From: Amycolatopsis sp. NBC_01480
Lineage (GTDB): Bacteria; Actinomycetota; Actinomycetes; Mycobacteriales; Pseudonocardiaceae
NCBI RefSeq assembly: GCF_036227205.1
Contig: NZ_CP109442.1
Coordinates: 4,340,001-4,404,000, forward strand
Reading direction: 5' to 3'
Length of the DNA: 64,000 nt
Notes under the pieces: generated by a model
The model's database searches: none
What the model saw: only the letters and a program-made list of their open reading frames with translations
Told to the model about the DNA's origin: nothing
In this document: in pieces, positions 34,150-42,335 of the stretch
Numbering within the stretch: position 1 is the first letter of the stretch
Layout: every line of letters starts with the position of its first letter
Translations under genes and position numbers: made by a program

Positions 34150-35655
34150 ATGACTGAGTCAACGGCCACGCTCGAACGTCCGGGGGAGGACGCGCCGAGC
34201 CATGCCGACAACCCGCACCACGCCAGACGCTGGCTGATCCTCGTGGTGATCGGCCTCGCCCAGCTGATGGTGGTGCTGGACGCCACCGTCGTGAACATCG
34301 CCCTGCCCTCCGCGCAGGCTGACCTGGGCTTTTCCGACGACGCCCGGCAATGGGTCGTCACCGCGTACGCGCTCGCGTTCGGCAGCCTGCTGCTGCTCGG
34401 CGGGCGGCTCGCGGACCTGTTCGGCCGCAAGAACGCGCTGCTGGTGGGCCTCGCTGGGTTCGCCGCGGTGTCCGCGATCGGCGGCTTCGCCGGCAATATC
34501 GAGATGCTGCTGATCGCCCGGGCGGCACAGGGAGTGTTCGGCGCGCTGCTCGCGCCGGCCGCGCTTTCCCTGCTCACCACCACGTTCACCGACCCGAAGG
34601 AGCGCGGCCGCGCGTTCGGCGTGTTCGGCGCGATCGGCGGCGGGGGTGCCGCCGTCGGCCTGCTGCTCGGCGGCGTGCTCACCGAGTACCTGGACTGGCG
34701 CTGGTGCATGTTCGTGAACATCGTGTTCGCGGTGGTCGCCTTCATCGGCGGCGCGATCCTGCTGCGCCGCCACGAGTCCGACGGCCCGCGCCCGAAGCTC
34801 GACCTGCCGGGCACGCTCACCGCGTCGGCCGGCCTGTTCGCGCTCGTCTACGGCTTCTCGAACGCCGAGCACGACTCGTGGGGCTCGGTTTCGGTGTGGG
34901 GCTTCCTGGCCGCCGGGCTGGTGCTGCTCGCGGCGTTCGTCGGGCTGCAGCAACGCGTCCGGCATCCGCTGCTGCCGCTGCGCGTGCTGCTCGACCGGGA
35001 CCGCGGCGGCTCATACATCGCGATGTTCCTGCTCGCCATCGGGATGTTCTCGATCTTCCTGTTCCTCACGTTCTACGTGCAGCTGAACCTGAAGTTCACC
35101 CCGATCCAGAGCGGGTTCGGCTTCCTGCCGATGGTCGCGACGCTGATGATCGCCGCGACCACCGCGACGAGCGTGCTGCTGCCCCGCTTCGGCACGCGGC
35201 CGCTGGTGCCCACGGGCATGCTGATCGCGGGCGCCGGGCTGTTCTGGCTGAGCGGCATCGACGTCGGCAGCACGTACGTCGGGGGCGTGCTGGGTCCGCT
35301 GATGGTGATGGGCGTGGGCATCGGCCTGGCGATGGCGCCCGCGATGAGCGTCGCGACCTTCGGCGTCGACATGCACGACGCGGGAGTCGCGTCCGCGACC
35401 GTGAATACGATGCAGCAGGTCGGCGGCTCCATCGGCACGGCGCTGCTGAGCACGCTCGCGGGCAACGCGGCGTCGTCCTTCATCGCCGGCCGCACGCCGA
35501 CGCCGCAACTCGCGGCCGAAGCCGCCGTGCACAGCTACACCACGGCATTCACCTGGGCGGCGGCGATCTTCGTGGCCGGCGCGGTGATCACGGGCCTGCT
35601 CCTGCGCCCGGGCGCGCCGAAGCAGCAGGCCGCGGTGGCCGCGGTGCACATGTAG
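34150..35655 (+). CDS. DHA2-family MFS drug exporter (14 TM)
   Basis: A 501-residue protein. 'LAQLMVVLDATVVNIALPSA' (motif D1), 'GGRLADLFGRKNALL' (motif A) and 'GGGGAAVGLLLGGVLTEYLDWRW' (motif C of exporters) are the DHA2/EmrB hallmarks, with about fourteen helices. It exports drugs or secondary metabolites using the proton gradient. Controlled by the divergent TetR gene. A textbook terminator follows at 35672. Confidence 0.93.
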   Translation: MTESTATLERPGEDAPSHADNPHHARRWLILVVIGLAQLMVVLDATVVNIALPSAQADLGFSDDARQWVVTAYALAFGSLLLLGGRLADLFGRKNALLVGLAGFAAVSAIGGFAGNIEMLLIARAAQGVFGALLAPAALSLLTTTFTDPKERGRAFGVFGAIGGGGAAVGLLLGGVLTEYLDWRWCMFVNIVFAVVAFIGGAILLRRHESDGPRPKLDLPGTLTASAGLFALVYGFSNAEHDSWGSVSVWGFLAAGLVLLAAFVGLQQRVRHPLLPLRVLLDRDRGGSYIAMFLLAIGMFSIFLFLTFYVQLNLKFTPIQSGFGFLPMVATLMIAATTATSVLLPRFGTRPLVPTGMLIAGAGLFWLSGIDVGSTYVGGVLGPLMVMGVGIGLAMAPAMSVATFGVDMHDAGVASATVNTMQQVGGSIGTALLSTLAGNAASSFIAGRTPTPQLAAEAAVHSYTTAFTWAAAIFVAGAVITGLLLRPGAPKQQAAVAAVHM

Positions 35656-35671
35656 GTGTTCGACCGGGGGC

Positions 35672-35719
35672 GGACGGGCCCCTCCCGACTTCGGTTCGGG
35701 AGGGGCCCGTCCTTTTTTT
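35672..35719 (+). terminator. Intrinsic terminator after the DHA2 exporter
   Basis: A perfect 17-bp stem (35672-35688 / 35696-35712) with a cttcggt loop is followed by seven T residues. This is the clearest rho-independent terminator in the window. Confidence 0.92.
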
Positions 35720-35726
35720 GTCCGGC

Positions 35727-36130
35727 GTGTGGCCGTTCGCCATTTGCGACGACTGGCACGCGGCTGAAGACCTGGTGCAGTCCATGGTCGTGCGGCTATA
35801 CGGGGCGGGAGGCAGGTCTGGCTGGAGACCGTCGACGCCTACGCGCGCCGGATCCTGCTGAACGGCCTCCTCTCTGAGCGGCCTGCGCGCCCTGCGCACG
35901 AGCGGGTGGACCTGGAACGTGTGCTCGGCACCCTGACCCCTCGCCAGCGCGCGATGGTCGTGCTGCGGTTCCTGGAAGACCTGCCAGTCGCGGAGGTGGC
36001 CGGCCCGCTGGGCGTCGCCGAGGGCACGGTCAAGAGTCAGACCGCTCGCGGCGTCGAGGCCTTGCGCGCCGTCCTGCCCGCGCCGGAAACCCCTGCTGTG
36101 CCAAAGACTTCGAAGACCAGGGAGTGCTGA
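35727..36130 (+). pseudogene. Truncated and frameshifted ECF sigma factor (SigE-family, Streptomyces type)
   Basis: Frame one starts with 'CDDWHAAEDLVQSMVVRLYG', region 2.1-2.2 of the so-called SigE-like ECF family. After a frameshift near 35812 the second frame gives 'WLETVDAYARRILLN' and region 4 ('LTPRQRAMVVLRFLEDLPVAEVAGPLGVAEGTVKSQTARG'). About 25 N-terminal residues are missing, replaced by the terminator of the exporter gene. Region 4 and the overlap with the partner gene are intact, so the loss is recent. Confidence 0.75.
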
Positions 36131-36873
36131 TGGAAGACCTCGACGTCCGGTCCGCGCTCAGCTCCTACGTCACCGAGGACGAGCCGCCCATCGGCCTTTC
36201 CGGCGCCGCCGTGCTGGCCGCCGGCCGTCGCTCGCGTCGACGGCGGTTGGTGGCCGCGACCGGGGGAGCGGTGGTGGTGCTGGTCGCCGCGGTCACGCTC
36301 GCCGTCAGCGGGCCCGGACCGCAGGCACCACCGCCCGCCTCGGGGACCGCCTGCGCGACGAAGTCCGCGGACACCCGCACGCGGTTGGCCTGCGTGATCG
36401 GTGACGCCGTGCGGTCGCGGCTGAGCCCGTCGGCGAGAATCGAGCGCCTCACCATCCCCGGCGAAACCGCGCCCGCGGACCCGTTTCTCCCGGCAGTCAC
36501 CGGCGAGTCGATGTACCAACTGGGCGTGCGCGTCACGGACCAGCACGGCGCCGGCGCCGTGTACGTCCAGCTGATCGCCGTCGACGGGCTTTCGGTGCCG
36601 CGCTGCACCGAGGTCAGCCCGCCGAATCCGGACGGCTGCGGGGTTTCCCAGCTTTCGCAGGGGGCGCTGCAGACCATCACGTACCGGCGCGGCGGGCTGA
36701 TCACGTACGAGGCCCGCCTGTCCGCGCCGGGCTGGCTGGCCGTGGTCACCACCAACAACAGCGGCGTCCTGCGCCACGGTCTGGCCGACGCCGTGGCCGT
36801 GCAGAGTCCGCTCCCGCCGCTGACCGCCGAGCAGGCCGCCGACGTCGTGCTGACCCGCGGGCTGATCCCGTGA
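36130..36873 (+). CDS. Membrane protein partnered with the decayed sigma factor (anti-sigma-like)
   Basis: A 247-residue protein: a short cytosolic N-terminus (1-35), basic 'GRRSRRRRL', one TM helix (about 41-60) and an external domain with paired Cys. Its ATG overlaps the sigma relic stop (TGATG). Such genes sit beside SigE-family ECF factors and are thought to modulate them. With the sigma gene broken it may be an orphan. No zinc anti-sigma motif is present. Confidence 0.65.
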   Translation: MEDLDVRSALSSYVTEDEPPIGLSGAAVLAAGRRSRRRRLVAATGGAVVVLVAAVTLAVSGPGPQAPPPASGTACATKSADTRTRLACVIGDAVRSRLSPSARIERLTIPGETAPADPFLPAVTGESMYQLGVRVTDQHGAGAVYVQLIAVDGLSVPRCTEVSPPNPDGCGVSQLSQGALQTITYRRGGLITYEARLSAPGWLAVVTTNNSGVLRHGLADAVAVQSPLPPLTAEQAADVVLTRGLIP

Positions 36874-36906
36874 CCCTCCGAAGTGGACGGTCACACAGGC
36901 ACACGG

Positions 36907-37260
36907 TCACAGGTCCGCGGAGAACCGTTCCCACGCCGATTGCCGTGTCACGCCGAGGGCCTCGCCGATCCGGGCCCAAGCCACGCCGCGGGTGCGCAGC
37001 AGGTCCACCAGGGTCTGGATACGACGGTCGGCCTGCGCGCTCACCATCGCCATCCGGGGCAGGCTCTCGAGGATCTCCTCGTCGGTCTTCCGCTCCCACA
37101 GCATCACTTCGGGGGTGGAGCCGTCGCCCTCGGCGATGATGGTGATGCACAGGTCCACGCAGTTGTTGCAGATGTAGACGCCGGGCCCGGCCACCAGCTT
37201 GTCGACGTCGTCCTGCGGCTTCGCGCAGAACGAGCAGTACAGGCCTTGGATCGTGGTCAT
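36907..37260 (-). CDS. ClpX-type C4 zinc finger joined to a helix-turn-helix
   Basis: A 117-residue protein. Cys9, Cys12, Cys31 and Cys34 form the zf-C4 ClpX zinc-binding domain ('LYCSFC...VYICNNC'). Instead of the AAA+ ATPase, the protein ends in a helix-turn-helix ('[22 protein letters not shown]', 91-112). It is thus a probable DNA-binding regulator. Four copies of a TGTCAGG-like heptamer cover its own promoter (37276-37320), suggesting autoregulation. ggagg precedes the ATG. Confidence 0.8.
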   Translation of the reverse strand: MTTIQGLYCSFCAKPQDDVDKLVAGPGVYICNNCVDLCITIIAEGDGSTPEVMLWERKTDEEILESLPRMAMVSAQADRRIQTLVDLLRTRGVAWARIGEALGVTRQSAWERFSADL

Positions 37261-37275
37261 GGGGATCCTCCCTCT

Positions 37276-37320
37276 TGTCAGGATGGACCTGACAGTAGGG
37301 CGTCAGGGCAATCCTGACAA
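37276..37320 (-). promoter_or_regulatory. Promoter covered by a four-heptamer operator array
   Basis: TGTCAGG or its complement occurs at 37276, 37288, 37301 (CGTCAGG) and 37313 in alternating orientation, about 12-13 bp apart; the outer pair sits in a perfect 11-bp inverted repeat. Reading toward the zinc-finger/HTH gene, TTGTCA (37315-37320) and TACTGT (37292-37297) are 17 bp apart, a good -35/-10 pair, so bound protein would block RNA polymerase. Confidence 0.65.
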
Positions 37321-37324
37321 GGGG

Positions 37325-38167
37325 TCAGTGCTGCCGCGCTCGCAGCGCCTCGATCACCTCGTCGTCCCAGCGGTGCGTGCGGATCAGGCGGTAGCGCTCC
37401 GAGGCCACCCACATGTAGGCCTCCGCGTCGGTGCGGTCGCCGACCAGGTCGGCCTGCCGGAGCATGCCGACCACGGGCGTGTACTCCTCGTCGAACCAGC
37501 GCTGGGCGATCGTGGCGCGCTCGGTGAAGCGGCCCTCGTCCTGCATCAGCCGGAAGCCCCACGCCTCGACGTGCTCGCCGAGCCGCGCGTAGTCCCACGG
37601 GTCCGAGACGATCACCGACGCCCGCGCGTGGCCGGTCAGCGGCACGCGCTCCAGGAACAGCCGCCGGTAGTCCTTCACGATCAGGTCGCCGCGGTAGCGG
37701 ATGCCGCTCGGGTCCAGCTTCGTGCGCACCACCGTCACGAAAGCCTCTATTGTGGACAGTCCCTGCGCCAGCGCGACGGAGACGCGGTGGTGGCCGTCGA
37801 TGATGAAGTGCAGCTCGCCCACGCGGTACACCTCGATCGGCGGGATCTCCTCGCCCCGGCGGGCGGCCAGCGCGAGCCGCTCCCAGCGCTCGCGCACGCG
37901 CCCGGACGTCGGGCGGAAGCGGCGGTCGAAGTCGCGGCTGCGGTCCACCGTGCCGGCGATCGAGTCCAGCCGGATCACCCGCAGCCCCAGCCGCGCCTCA
38001 CCCGCGTAACCCAGTGCCTCCACCACTTCGTGGAACGGCAGCATGATGTTCACGTCGTCCGGCTCGCGGCGCAGCCAGGTCGCCAGTCGCGAAAGGACCT
38101 GGCTGCGCCGGGCCCGGAGGAAGTCGTGCTCGGCGTCGGCGCGCGGGAAACCGGTGGGTCTGGTCAT
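37325..38167 (-). CDS. ParB/sulfiredoxin-fold protein
   Basis: A 280-residue protein. 'PIEVYRVGELHFIIDGHHRVSVALAQG' is the ParB/Srx nucleotide-binding motif. No ParB helix-turn-helix or dimer domain follows; the rest is helical and basic. Such stand-alone ParB-fold proteins can be nucleases, kinases or CTPases, so a chromosome-segregation role is not implied. Its start overlaps the phosphoesterase gene by 4 bp. Confidence 0.72.
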   Translation of the reverse strand: MTRPTGFPRADAEHDFLRARRSQVLSRLATWLRREPDDVNIMLPFHEVVEALGYAGEARLGLRVIRLDSIAGTVDRSRDFDRRFRPTSGRVRERWERLALAARRGEEIPPIEVYRVGELHFIIDGHHRVSVALAQGLSTIEAFVTVVRTKLDPSGIRYRGDLIVKDYRRLFLERVPLTGHARASVIVSDPWDYARLGEHVEAWGFRLMQDEGRFTERATIAQRWFDEEYTPVVGMLRQADLVGDRTDAEAYMWVASERYRLIRTHRWDDEVIEALRARQH

Positions 38168-38817
38168 CGCGGGAACTCCATGATCTGGTGGCCCACCACG
38201 TTGCGCACCGTGGTGCCGCCGACCACTCGGTCCGGCACCGGCTCACCGTGGGGGTGGATGTGGCCGTGCAGCAGCCAGCGCGGCCGCAGGGTCTCGATGG
38301 TCCGGTGCAGGCACGCGAAACCGTGGTGTGGCGGGTCTTCGCGGTCGCCGAGGCGCCGGGGCGGGGAGTGGGTGAGCAGCACGTCGACCGCCCGGCCGTC
38401 GCGCCACTGCCGCCACCGCGCCCGCCGCTCGAGCCCGCGGGCGCGGCGCGAGGCCTGCCGCTGCGTCCACTGGTTCGGGCCGTTGTTGTACCGGATGGAC
38501 CCGCCGAGCCCGGCGAACCGGATCCCGGCGACGTCCACCACGCTCCCGTCGGCGTTCACCGCGCCCGCCGGGCCGGGCCACGCGGTCGGGAAACCGTCCT
38601 TCATGGACAGTCCGCCGTAACGCGTGTAGCCGGTCAGGTCGGGATCGTGGTTGCCGGGCACGAAAACGCACGGCACGTCGAGGGTGTTCGCGAGGAACTC
38701 GAGATAGTCGTACGGCAGATCGCCGGCGCCGACGACGAGGTCGACGCGGAGCGCGCGGACCGCATCGGTCCACAACCGCTCGTCGACCTCGTCGGCCACC
38801 ACCAGCGCTTTCGGCAT
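38164..38817 (-). CDS. Calcineurin-like metallophosphoesterase
   Basis: A 217-residue protein with 'GAGDLPYDYLEF', 'VPGNHDPDL' (the GNHD motif), 'LLTHSPP' and 'LLHGHIHPH', the metal ligands of calcineurin-type phosphoesterases. The usual first D-x-H motif is degenerate (VVADEVDE). The substrate is unknown. It is coupled to the ParB-fold gene downstream (4-bp overlap), so the two may process the same nucleic acid or nucleotide. Confidence 0.82.
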   Translation of the reverse strand: MPKALVVADEVDERLWTDAVRALRVDLVVGAGDLPYDYLEFLANTLDVPCVFVPGNHDPDLTGYTRYGGLSMKDGFPTAWPGPAGAVNADGSVVDVAGIRFAGLGGSIRYNNGPNQWTQRQASRRARGLERRARWRQWRDGRAVDVLLTHSPPRRLGDREDPPHHGFACLHRTIETLRPRWLLHGHIHPHGEPVPDRVVGGTTVRNVVGHQIMEFPR

Positions 38818-38841
38818 GCGCCCAGGGTACGGCGCGCGGCG

Positions 38842-38958
38842 CTACTTCATGCCGTGCGAAAACCCCGGGTTGAGGCTGATCACGGTGACGATGCCGACGA
38901 TCCAGGCGAGGCTGAGGGTGACGGCCCAGAACTTGAGGTTGGTCAGCAGACGAGGCAT
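38842..38958 (-). CDS. 38-residue single-TM protein downstream of corA
   Basis: MPRLLTNLKFWAVTLSLAWI begins this small protein, which continues as one TM helix ('AWIVGIVTVISL') and ends 'GFSHGMK'. An aggag site lies 9 nt before the ATG. It follows corA by 57 bp on the same strand and could be co-transcribed. The function is unknown; a small partner of CorA is only speculation. Confidence 0.6.
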   Translation of the reverse strand: MPRLLTNLKFWAVTLSLAWIVGIVTVISLNPGFSHGMK

Positions 38959-39015
38959 GGGAGTACTCCTGCAGTGCTACCGGGGTGGAAGAAACGGGAG
39001 AGGCGTCCGGCCGGC

Positions 39016-40104
39016 TCAGAGCCAGCCGTTCTTCCTGAATATTCGGTAGAGCAGCAGGCAGATCGCGAAGATCACGCCGACGGCGAGCGGGTAGCCGAAC
39101 TTCCAGTGCAGCTCCGGCATGTAGTCGAAGTTCATCCCGTAGATGCCGGCGCCCATGGTCGGCACGGTGATGATCGCCGCCCACGAGGTGATCTTGCGCA
39201 TGTCGGTGTTCTGCTGCAGCGAGATCTTCGCGACGGTGGCGTCGACCAGGGTGCTCAGCAGCTCGTCGAACGCCGCCACCCGCTCGGACACGGTGGCGAG
39301 GTGGTCGGCGACGTCGCGGAAGTAGGAGCGGACCTCGTCCGGCACCAGCCGGGTGTAGCCCTCGGCCAGGCGCGAGACCGGCGTGCCGAGCGGCATCACC
39401 GCGCGCCGCAGCTCCAGCACCTCCCGCTTCATCAGGTAGATCTGCTCGGCGCTCACCAGCGAGCGCGGCGCGAAGACCTGTGCCTCGATCTCGTCGATGT
39501 CGGACTCGATCCGGCTGGTGACCTCCAGGTAGTGGTCGACCACGTGGTCGGCGATCGCGTGCACCACGGCGGCAGGCCCCAGGGCCAGGCGCTCCGGGTC
39601 GTCGTCCAGGTCACGCCGCAGCCGGGCCAGCCCGGAGTGGTTGCCGTGCCGGACGGTGATCACGAAGTCGCGGCCGAGGAACACCATCAGCTCGCCGGTC
39701 TCGACGATCTCGTTCGCCGTGGTGGGCGACTCGTGCTCCACGTAGCGCACGGTCTTGACGACCATGAACAACGTGTCGTCGTAACGCTCCAGCTTGGGCC
39801 GCTGGTGCGCTTCGAGCGCATCCTCCACGGCCAGCTCGTGCAGCCCGAACGTGTCCGCGACGCCCTGGATCTGCTCGGCGTCCGGCTCGTGCAGCCCGAT
39901 CCAGACGAAGCCCGCGTGGCGCTTGCGGACCTCTTTGATGGCCTCGGAATGCGTCCATCGCCCCGGCAGCCGTTTGCCCTCCACGTACACCGCGCAGTCG
40001 ACCACATAGGCGGACAGCGGAACGGGGATCGGGCGCGGGGCCGCCGCCTTGGCGCGGTTGCCGCCGCGGCCTCGAAGGCCGCCGAGCGAGGGAATGGCAG
40101 GCAT
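39016..40104 (-). CDS. corA: CorA-family Mg2+/Co2+ transporter
   Basis: A 362-residue protein from the ATG at 40104 (aggag upstream). A large cytosolic alpha/beta domain and long stalk helix precede two C-terminal TM helices; the signature GMN lies in 'GAGIYGMNFDYMPEL' before the last helix. It forms a pentameric Mg2+ channel. In M. tuberculosis corA (Rv1239c) directly follows sugC; here about 13 kb of accessory DNA separates them. Confidence 0.93.
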   Translation of the reverse strand: MPAIPSLGGLRGRGGNRAKAAAPRPIPVPLSAYVVDCAVYVEGKRLPGRWTHSEAIKEVRKRHAGFVWIGLHEPDAEQIQGVADTFGLHELAVEDALEAHQRPKLERYDDTLFMVVKTVRYVEHESPTTANEIVETGELMVFLGRDFVITVRHGNHSGLARLRRDLDDDPERLALGPAAVVHAIADHVVDHYLEVTSRIESDIDEIEAQVFAPRSLVSAEQIYLMKREVLELRRAVMPLGTPVSRLAEGYTRLVPDEVRSYFRDVADHLATVSERVAAFDELLSTLVDATVAKISLQQNTDMRKITSWAAIITVPTMGAGIYGMNFDYMPELHWKFGYPLAVGVIFAICLLLYRIFRKNGWL

Positions 40105-40440
40105 GGGATCTCCTGGGGCTGGCGTCGTGTGGAGCACGAAGACGACGGCCAGGCGGACTCGGGCGTCCGTCCGGCATCACCGGCGTTCCCGGATCGCCAG
40201 GCCTACCAGGAGGGGGAAAGAAGGCCGGCCGGCAAAGGGGGAACGCTGGGACTACTAGGGAGCGGACTATCGCCACTACTCATGGGGCGTTCCTCACCTC
40301 CTTCAGGCCGGCGCGGCCTCGAACCGCGGAGAGTGGTGGGGCTCGCGTTGACGCACGAACACCAATGGTCGAGGGTACTCCTCACCACGAATACGTGTCG
40401 CACGCGGCTCAGGCGGCGTTACTCGGACGGAGGCCCACGG
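40105..40440. other. Divergent control region between corA and the MaoC gene
   Basis: This 336-bp stretch should hold both promoters. I see short GC palindromes (for example aggccggcgcggcct near 40303) but no recognised Mg2+ riboswitch or operator. A Pro/Arg-rich frame overlapping the corA start on the minus strand is most likely a GC artefact. Confidence 0.4.
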
Positions 40441-40944
40441 GTGCAGTTCGGTCGGTACTACGAGGAGTTCGAGGTCGGTGCGGTGTACAAGCACTGGCCG
40501 GGCAAAACGGTCACGGAGTACGACGACCACCTGTTCTGCCTCCTCACGATGAACCACCACCCGCTGCACCTCGACGCCCACTACGCGGGCGAGACCACGG
40601 ATTTCGGCAAGAACGTCGTGGTCGGCAACTACATCTACTCGCTGCTGCTGGGCATGTCGGTGCCCGACGTGTCCGGCAAGGCGATCGCGAACCTCGAGGT
40701 GGAGTCGCTCAAGCACGTGAAGCCGACGTTCCACGGCGACACGCTCTACGGTGAGACCGAGGTGCTCGACAAGACGCCGTCGAAGTCCAAGGACGACCGT
40801 GGCGTGGTGTACGTGGAAACTCGTGGCTACAAGCAGGACGGCACGATCGTGTGCACCTTCCGCCGCAAGGTGATGGTGCCGAAGCGGTCCTATGGCGACA
40901 CCCGCGGCGGCGAGCAGCCCGGCCGCCCGACGCCGCACGAGTGA
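40441..40944 (+). CDS. MaoC-like (R)-enoyl-CoA hydratase family protein
   Basis: A 167-residue hot-dog-fold protein from a GTG. 'TVTEYDDHLFCLLTMNHHPLHLDAHYA' carries the Asp/His hydratase signature (D-x4-F...N-x-H-P-L-H-x-D) and 'FGKNVVVGNYIYSLLLGM' completes the site. It hydrates enoyl-CoA-like substrates; the exact one (possibly mesaconyl-type) is not readable. A DUF2332 gene follows after 22 bp. Confidence 0.85.
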   Translation: MQFGRYYEEFEVGAVYKHWPGKTVTEYDDHLFCLLTMNHHPLHLDAHYAGETTDFGKNVVVGNYIYSLLLGMSVPDVSGKAIANLEVESLKHVKPTFHGDTLYGETEVLDKTPSKSKDDRGVVYVETRGYKQDGTIVCTFRRKVMVPKRSYGDTRGGEQPGRPTPHE

Positions 40945-40966
40945 CACACCGGAACGAGGAGCACGG

Positions 40967-42082
40967 GTGGCCATCGCCCTGGAACAGATCAAGCAGACCC
41001 TGCGCACCTTCGCGGAGGTCGAAGCCCGCGGCGTATCCCCGCTGTACGACCACCTCGCCACGAAGGCGGCCGAGGACGACGACGTGGCCGGCTTGCTGGC
41101 CGGCGCTCGCGGCGGCGAGGCCCGCGGCACGCTGCTGATGGCCGCCGCGCACCGGCTCGTCCAGGCCGACCCGATCCACCCGCTGTCGCGCTACTACCCG
41201 TCGCTGGGCGGGTTCGACGGCGTGGACGGGGAGACCTGGCCGTTGTTCCGCTCGTTCCTGCTGGAGCGCGCGGACAAGGCGCGGGAGATCATCGCGTCCC
41301 GCTACACGCAGACCAACGAGGTGCGCCGCGCCGCCCTCGTCTACCCGGCCATCTCGGCGGCGGCGAAGGAGGCGGGCGGCAAGATCGCGCTGCTGGAGGT
41401 CGGCTGCAGTGCCGGCCTGCTGCTCGGCCTGGACCGCTTCGCGTACCGCTACCAGTGCGACGGCGGGGAACAGCTCGTCGCCGGTCCCGCGAAGGCCGCG
41501 GTGGGGTTGCATTGCAGCCTCGATCTCGCGCCAGGCGCCGTGCTGCCGAAGCTGCCGAAGAAGGTCGCCATCGGCGCCCGCGCCGGCCTGGACCGGGCCC
41601 CCGTAGACCTTTCCGACGAGGACGAGCTGGCCTGGCTGGAAGCCTGCGTCTGGGCCGACCAGCCCGACCGGATCCGCCTGCTGCGCACGGCCGCCGCGGA
41701 ACAGCGCAAGCACACCCCGACCCTGATCACCGGCGACGGCATCGACGACCTGGCCTCGGCCGCCGCGACCCTGCCGTCCGAGCTGCCCTTGGTCGTGCTG
41801 ACCAGCCACGCCCTGGCGTATTTCGGCGACCGCCGCGCCGCCTTCGTCGAGGAGCTGGCGAAGCTGTCCGCGGACCGCCCGGTCTGGTGGGTGACGGAGG
41901 GCTTCTACGGCGCCGCCCTCGACCTGGTCCTCCCGGATCGCCCCGACCTGGCCGCCGCGGTCCCCGGCACAGGCGAGATGTGCGTCCTCGGCCTGATCCA
42001 CTTCACCGACGGCAAACCCGAGGCCCGCGCCCTGGCCCGCACCACCCCGCACGGCCAGCGGATGACCTGGCTACCCGCCTGA
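40967..42082 (+). CDS. DUF2332 family protein
   Basis: A 371-residue protein from a GTG with a gaggag site. 'VSPLYDHLATKAAEDDDVAGLLAG', 'HPLSRYYPSLGG' and 'LLEVGCSAGLLLGLDRFAYRY' are typical of DUF2332; the last resembles a SAM-binding motif I, so the fold may be methyltransferase-like. The function is unknown. The 3' end of the gene has been copied twice more in the DNA that follows (42045-42307). Confidence 0.82.
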   Translation: MAIALEQIKQTLRTFAEVEARGVSPLYDHLATKAAEDDDVAGLLAGARGGEARGTLLMAAAHRLVQADPIHPLSRYYPSLGGFDGVDGETWPLFRSFLLERADKAREIIASRYTQTNEVRRAALVYPAISAAAKEAGGKIALLEVGCSAGLLLGLDRFAYRYQCDGGEQLVAGPAKAAVGLHCSLDLAPGAVLPKLPKKVAIGARAGLDRAPVDLSDEDELAWLEACVWADQPDRIRLLRTAAAEQRKHTPTLITGDGIDDLASAAATLPSELPLVVLTSHALAYFGDRRAAFVEELAKLSADRPVWWVTEGFYGAALDLVLPDRPDLAAAVPGTGEMCVLGLIHFTDGKPEARALARTTPHGQRMTWLPA

Positions 42083-42307
42083 CGGCTACCCGCCTGACGG
42101 ACGGTCCCCGCTCGACGGCCCCCTACAGCTCGGCCTGTCCGCACCCCTGCGGTCCGCAGGTGACCTGGTTGCCCGCGCGGTGGACGGCCGCTGCTCGACG
42201 CCCCCGACGGCTCGGCCTGCCCGTACCCCCGCGGCCAGCGGGATGACCTGGCTGCCCGCCTGACGGGACGGCCTTGCCCGGCGCCTCCACGGGCTCGGCC
42301 CGTCCTC
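42045..42307 (+). repeat. Degenerate tandem copies of the DUF2332 gene 3' end
   Basis: gacctggctacccgcctga (42064-42082, the end of the gene) recurs as gacctggttgcccgcgcgg at 42162 and gacctggctgcccgcctga at 42245. The surrounding cccc(t)gcgg and ctcgacggccccc...ggctcggcctg stretches repeat as well, giving three units of about 99, 82 and 82 bp. The first unit overlaps the gene; the other two are non-coding. Confidence 0.75.
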
Positions 42308-42335
42308 CCCGCCGTCCGCCCACCGACGGCGTGAA

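Noticed and set aside
39611..40276. Pro/Arg-rich minus-strand leader frame overlapping the corA start, reminiscent of Mg2+-sensing leader peptides
   Set aside because: It runs far into corA out of frame and has the composition of a GC shadow; no terminator/antiterminator pair was seen.
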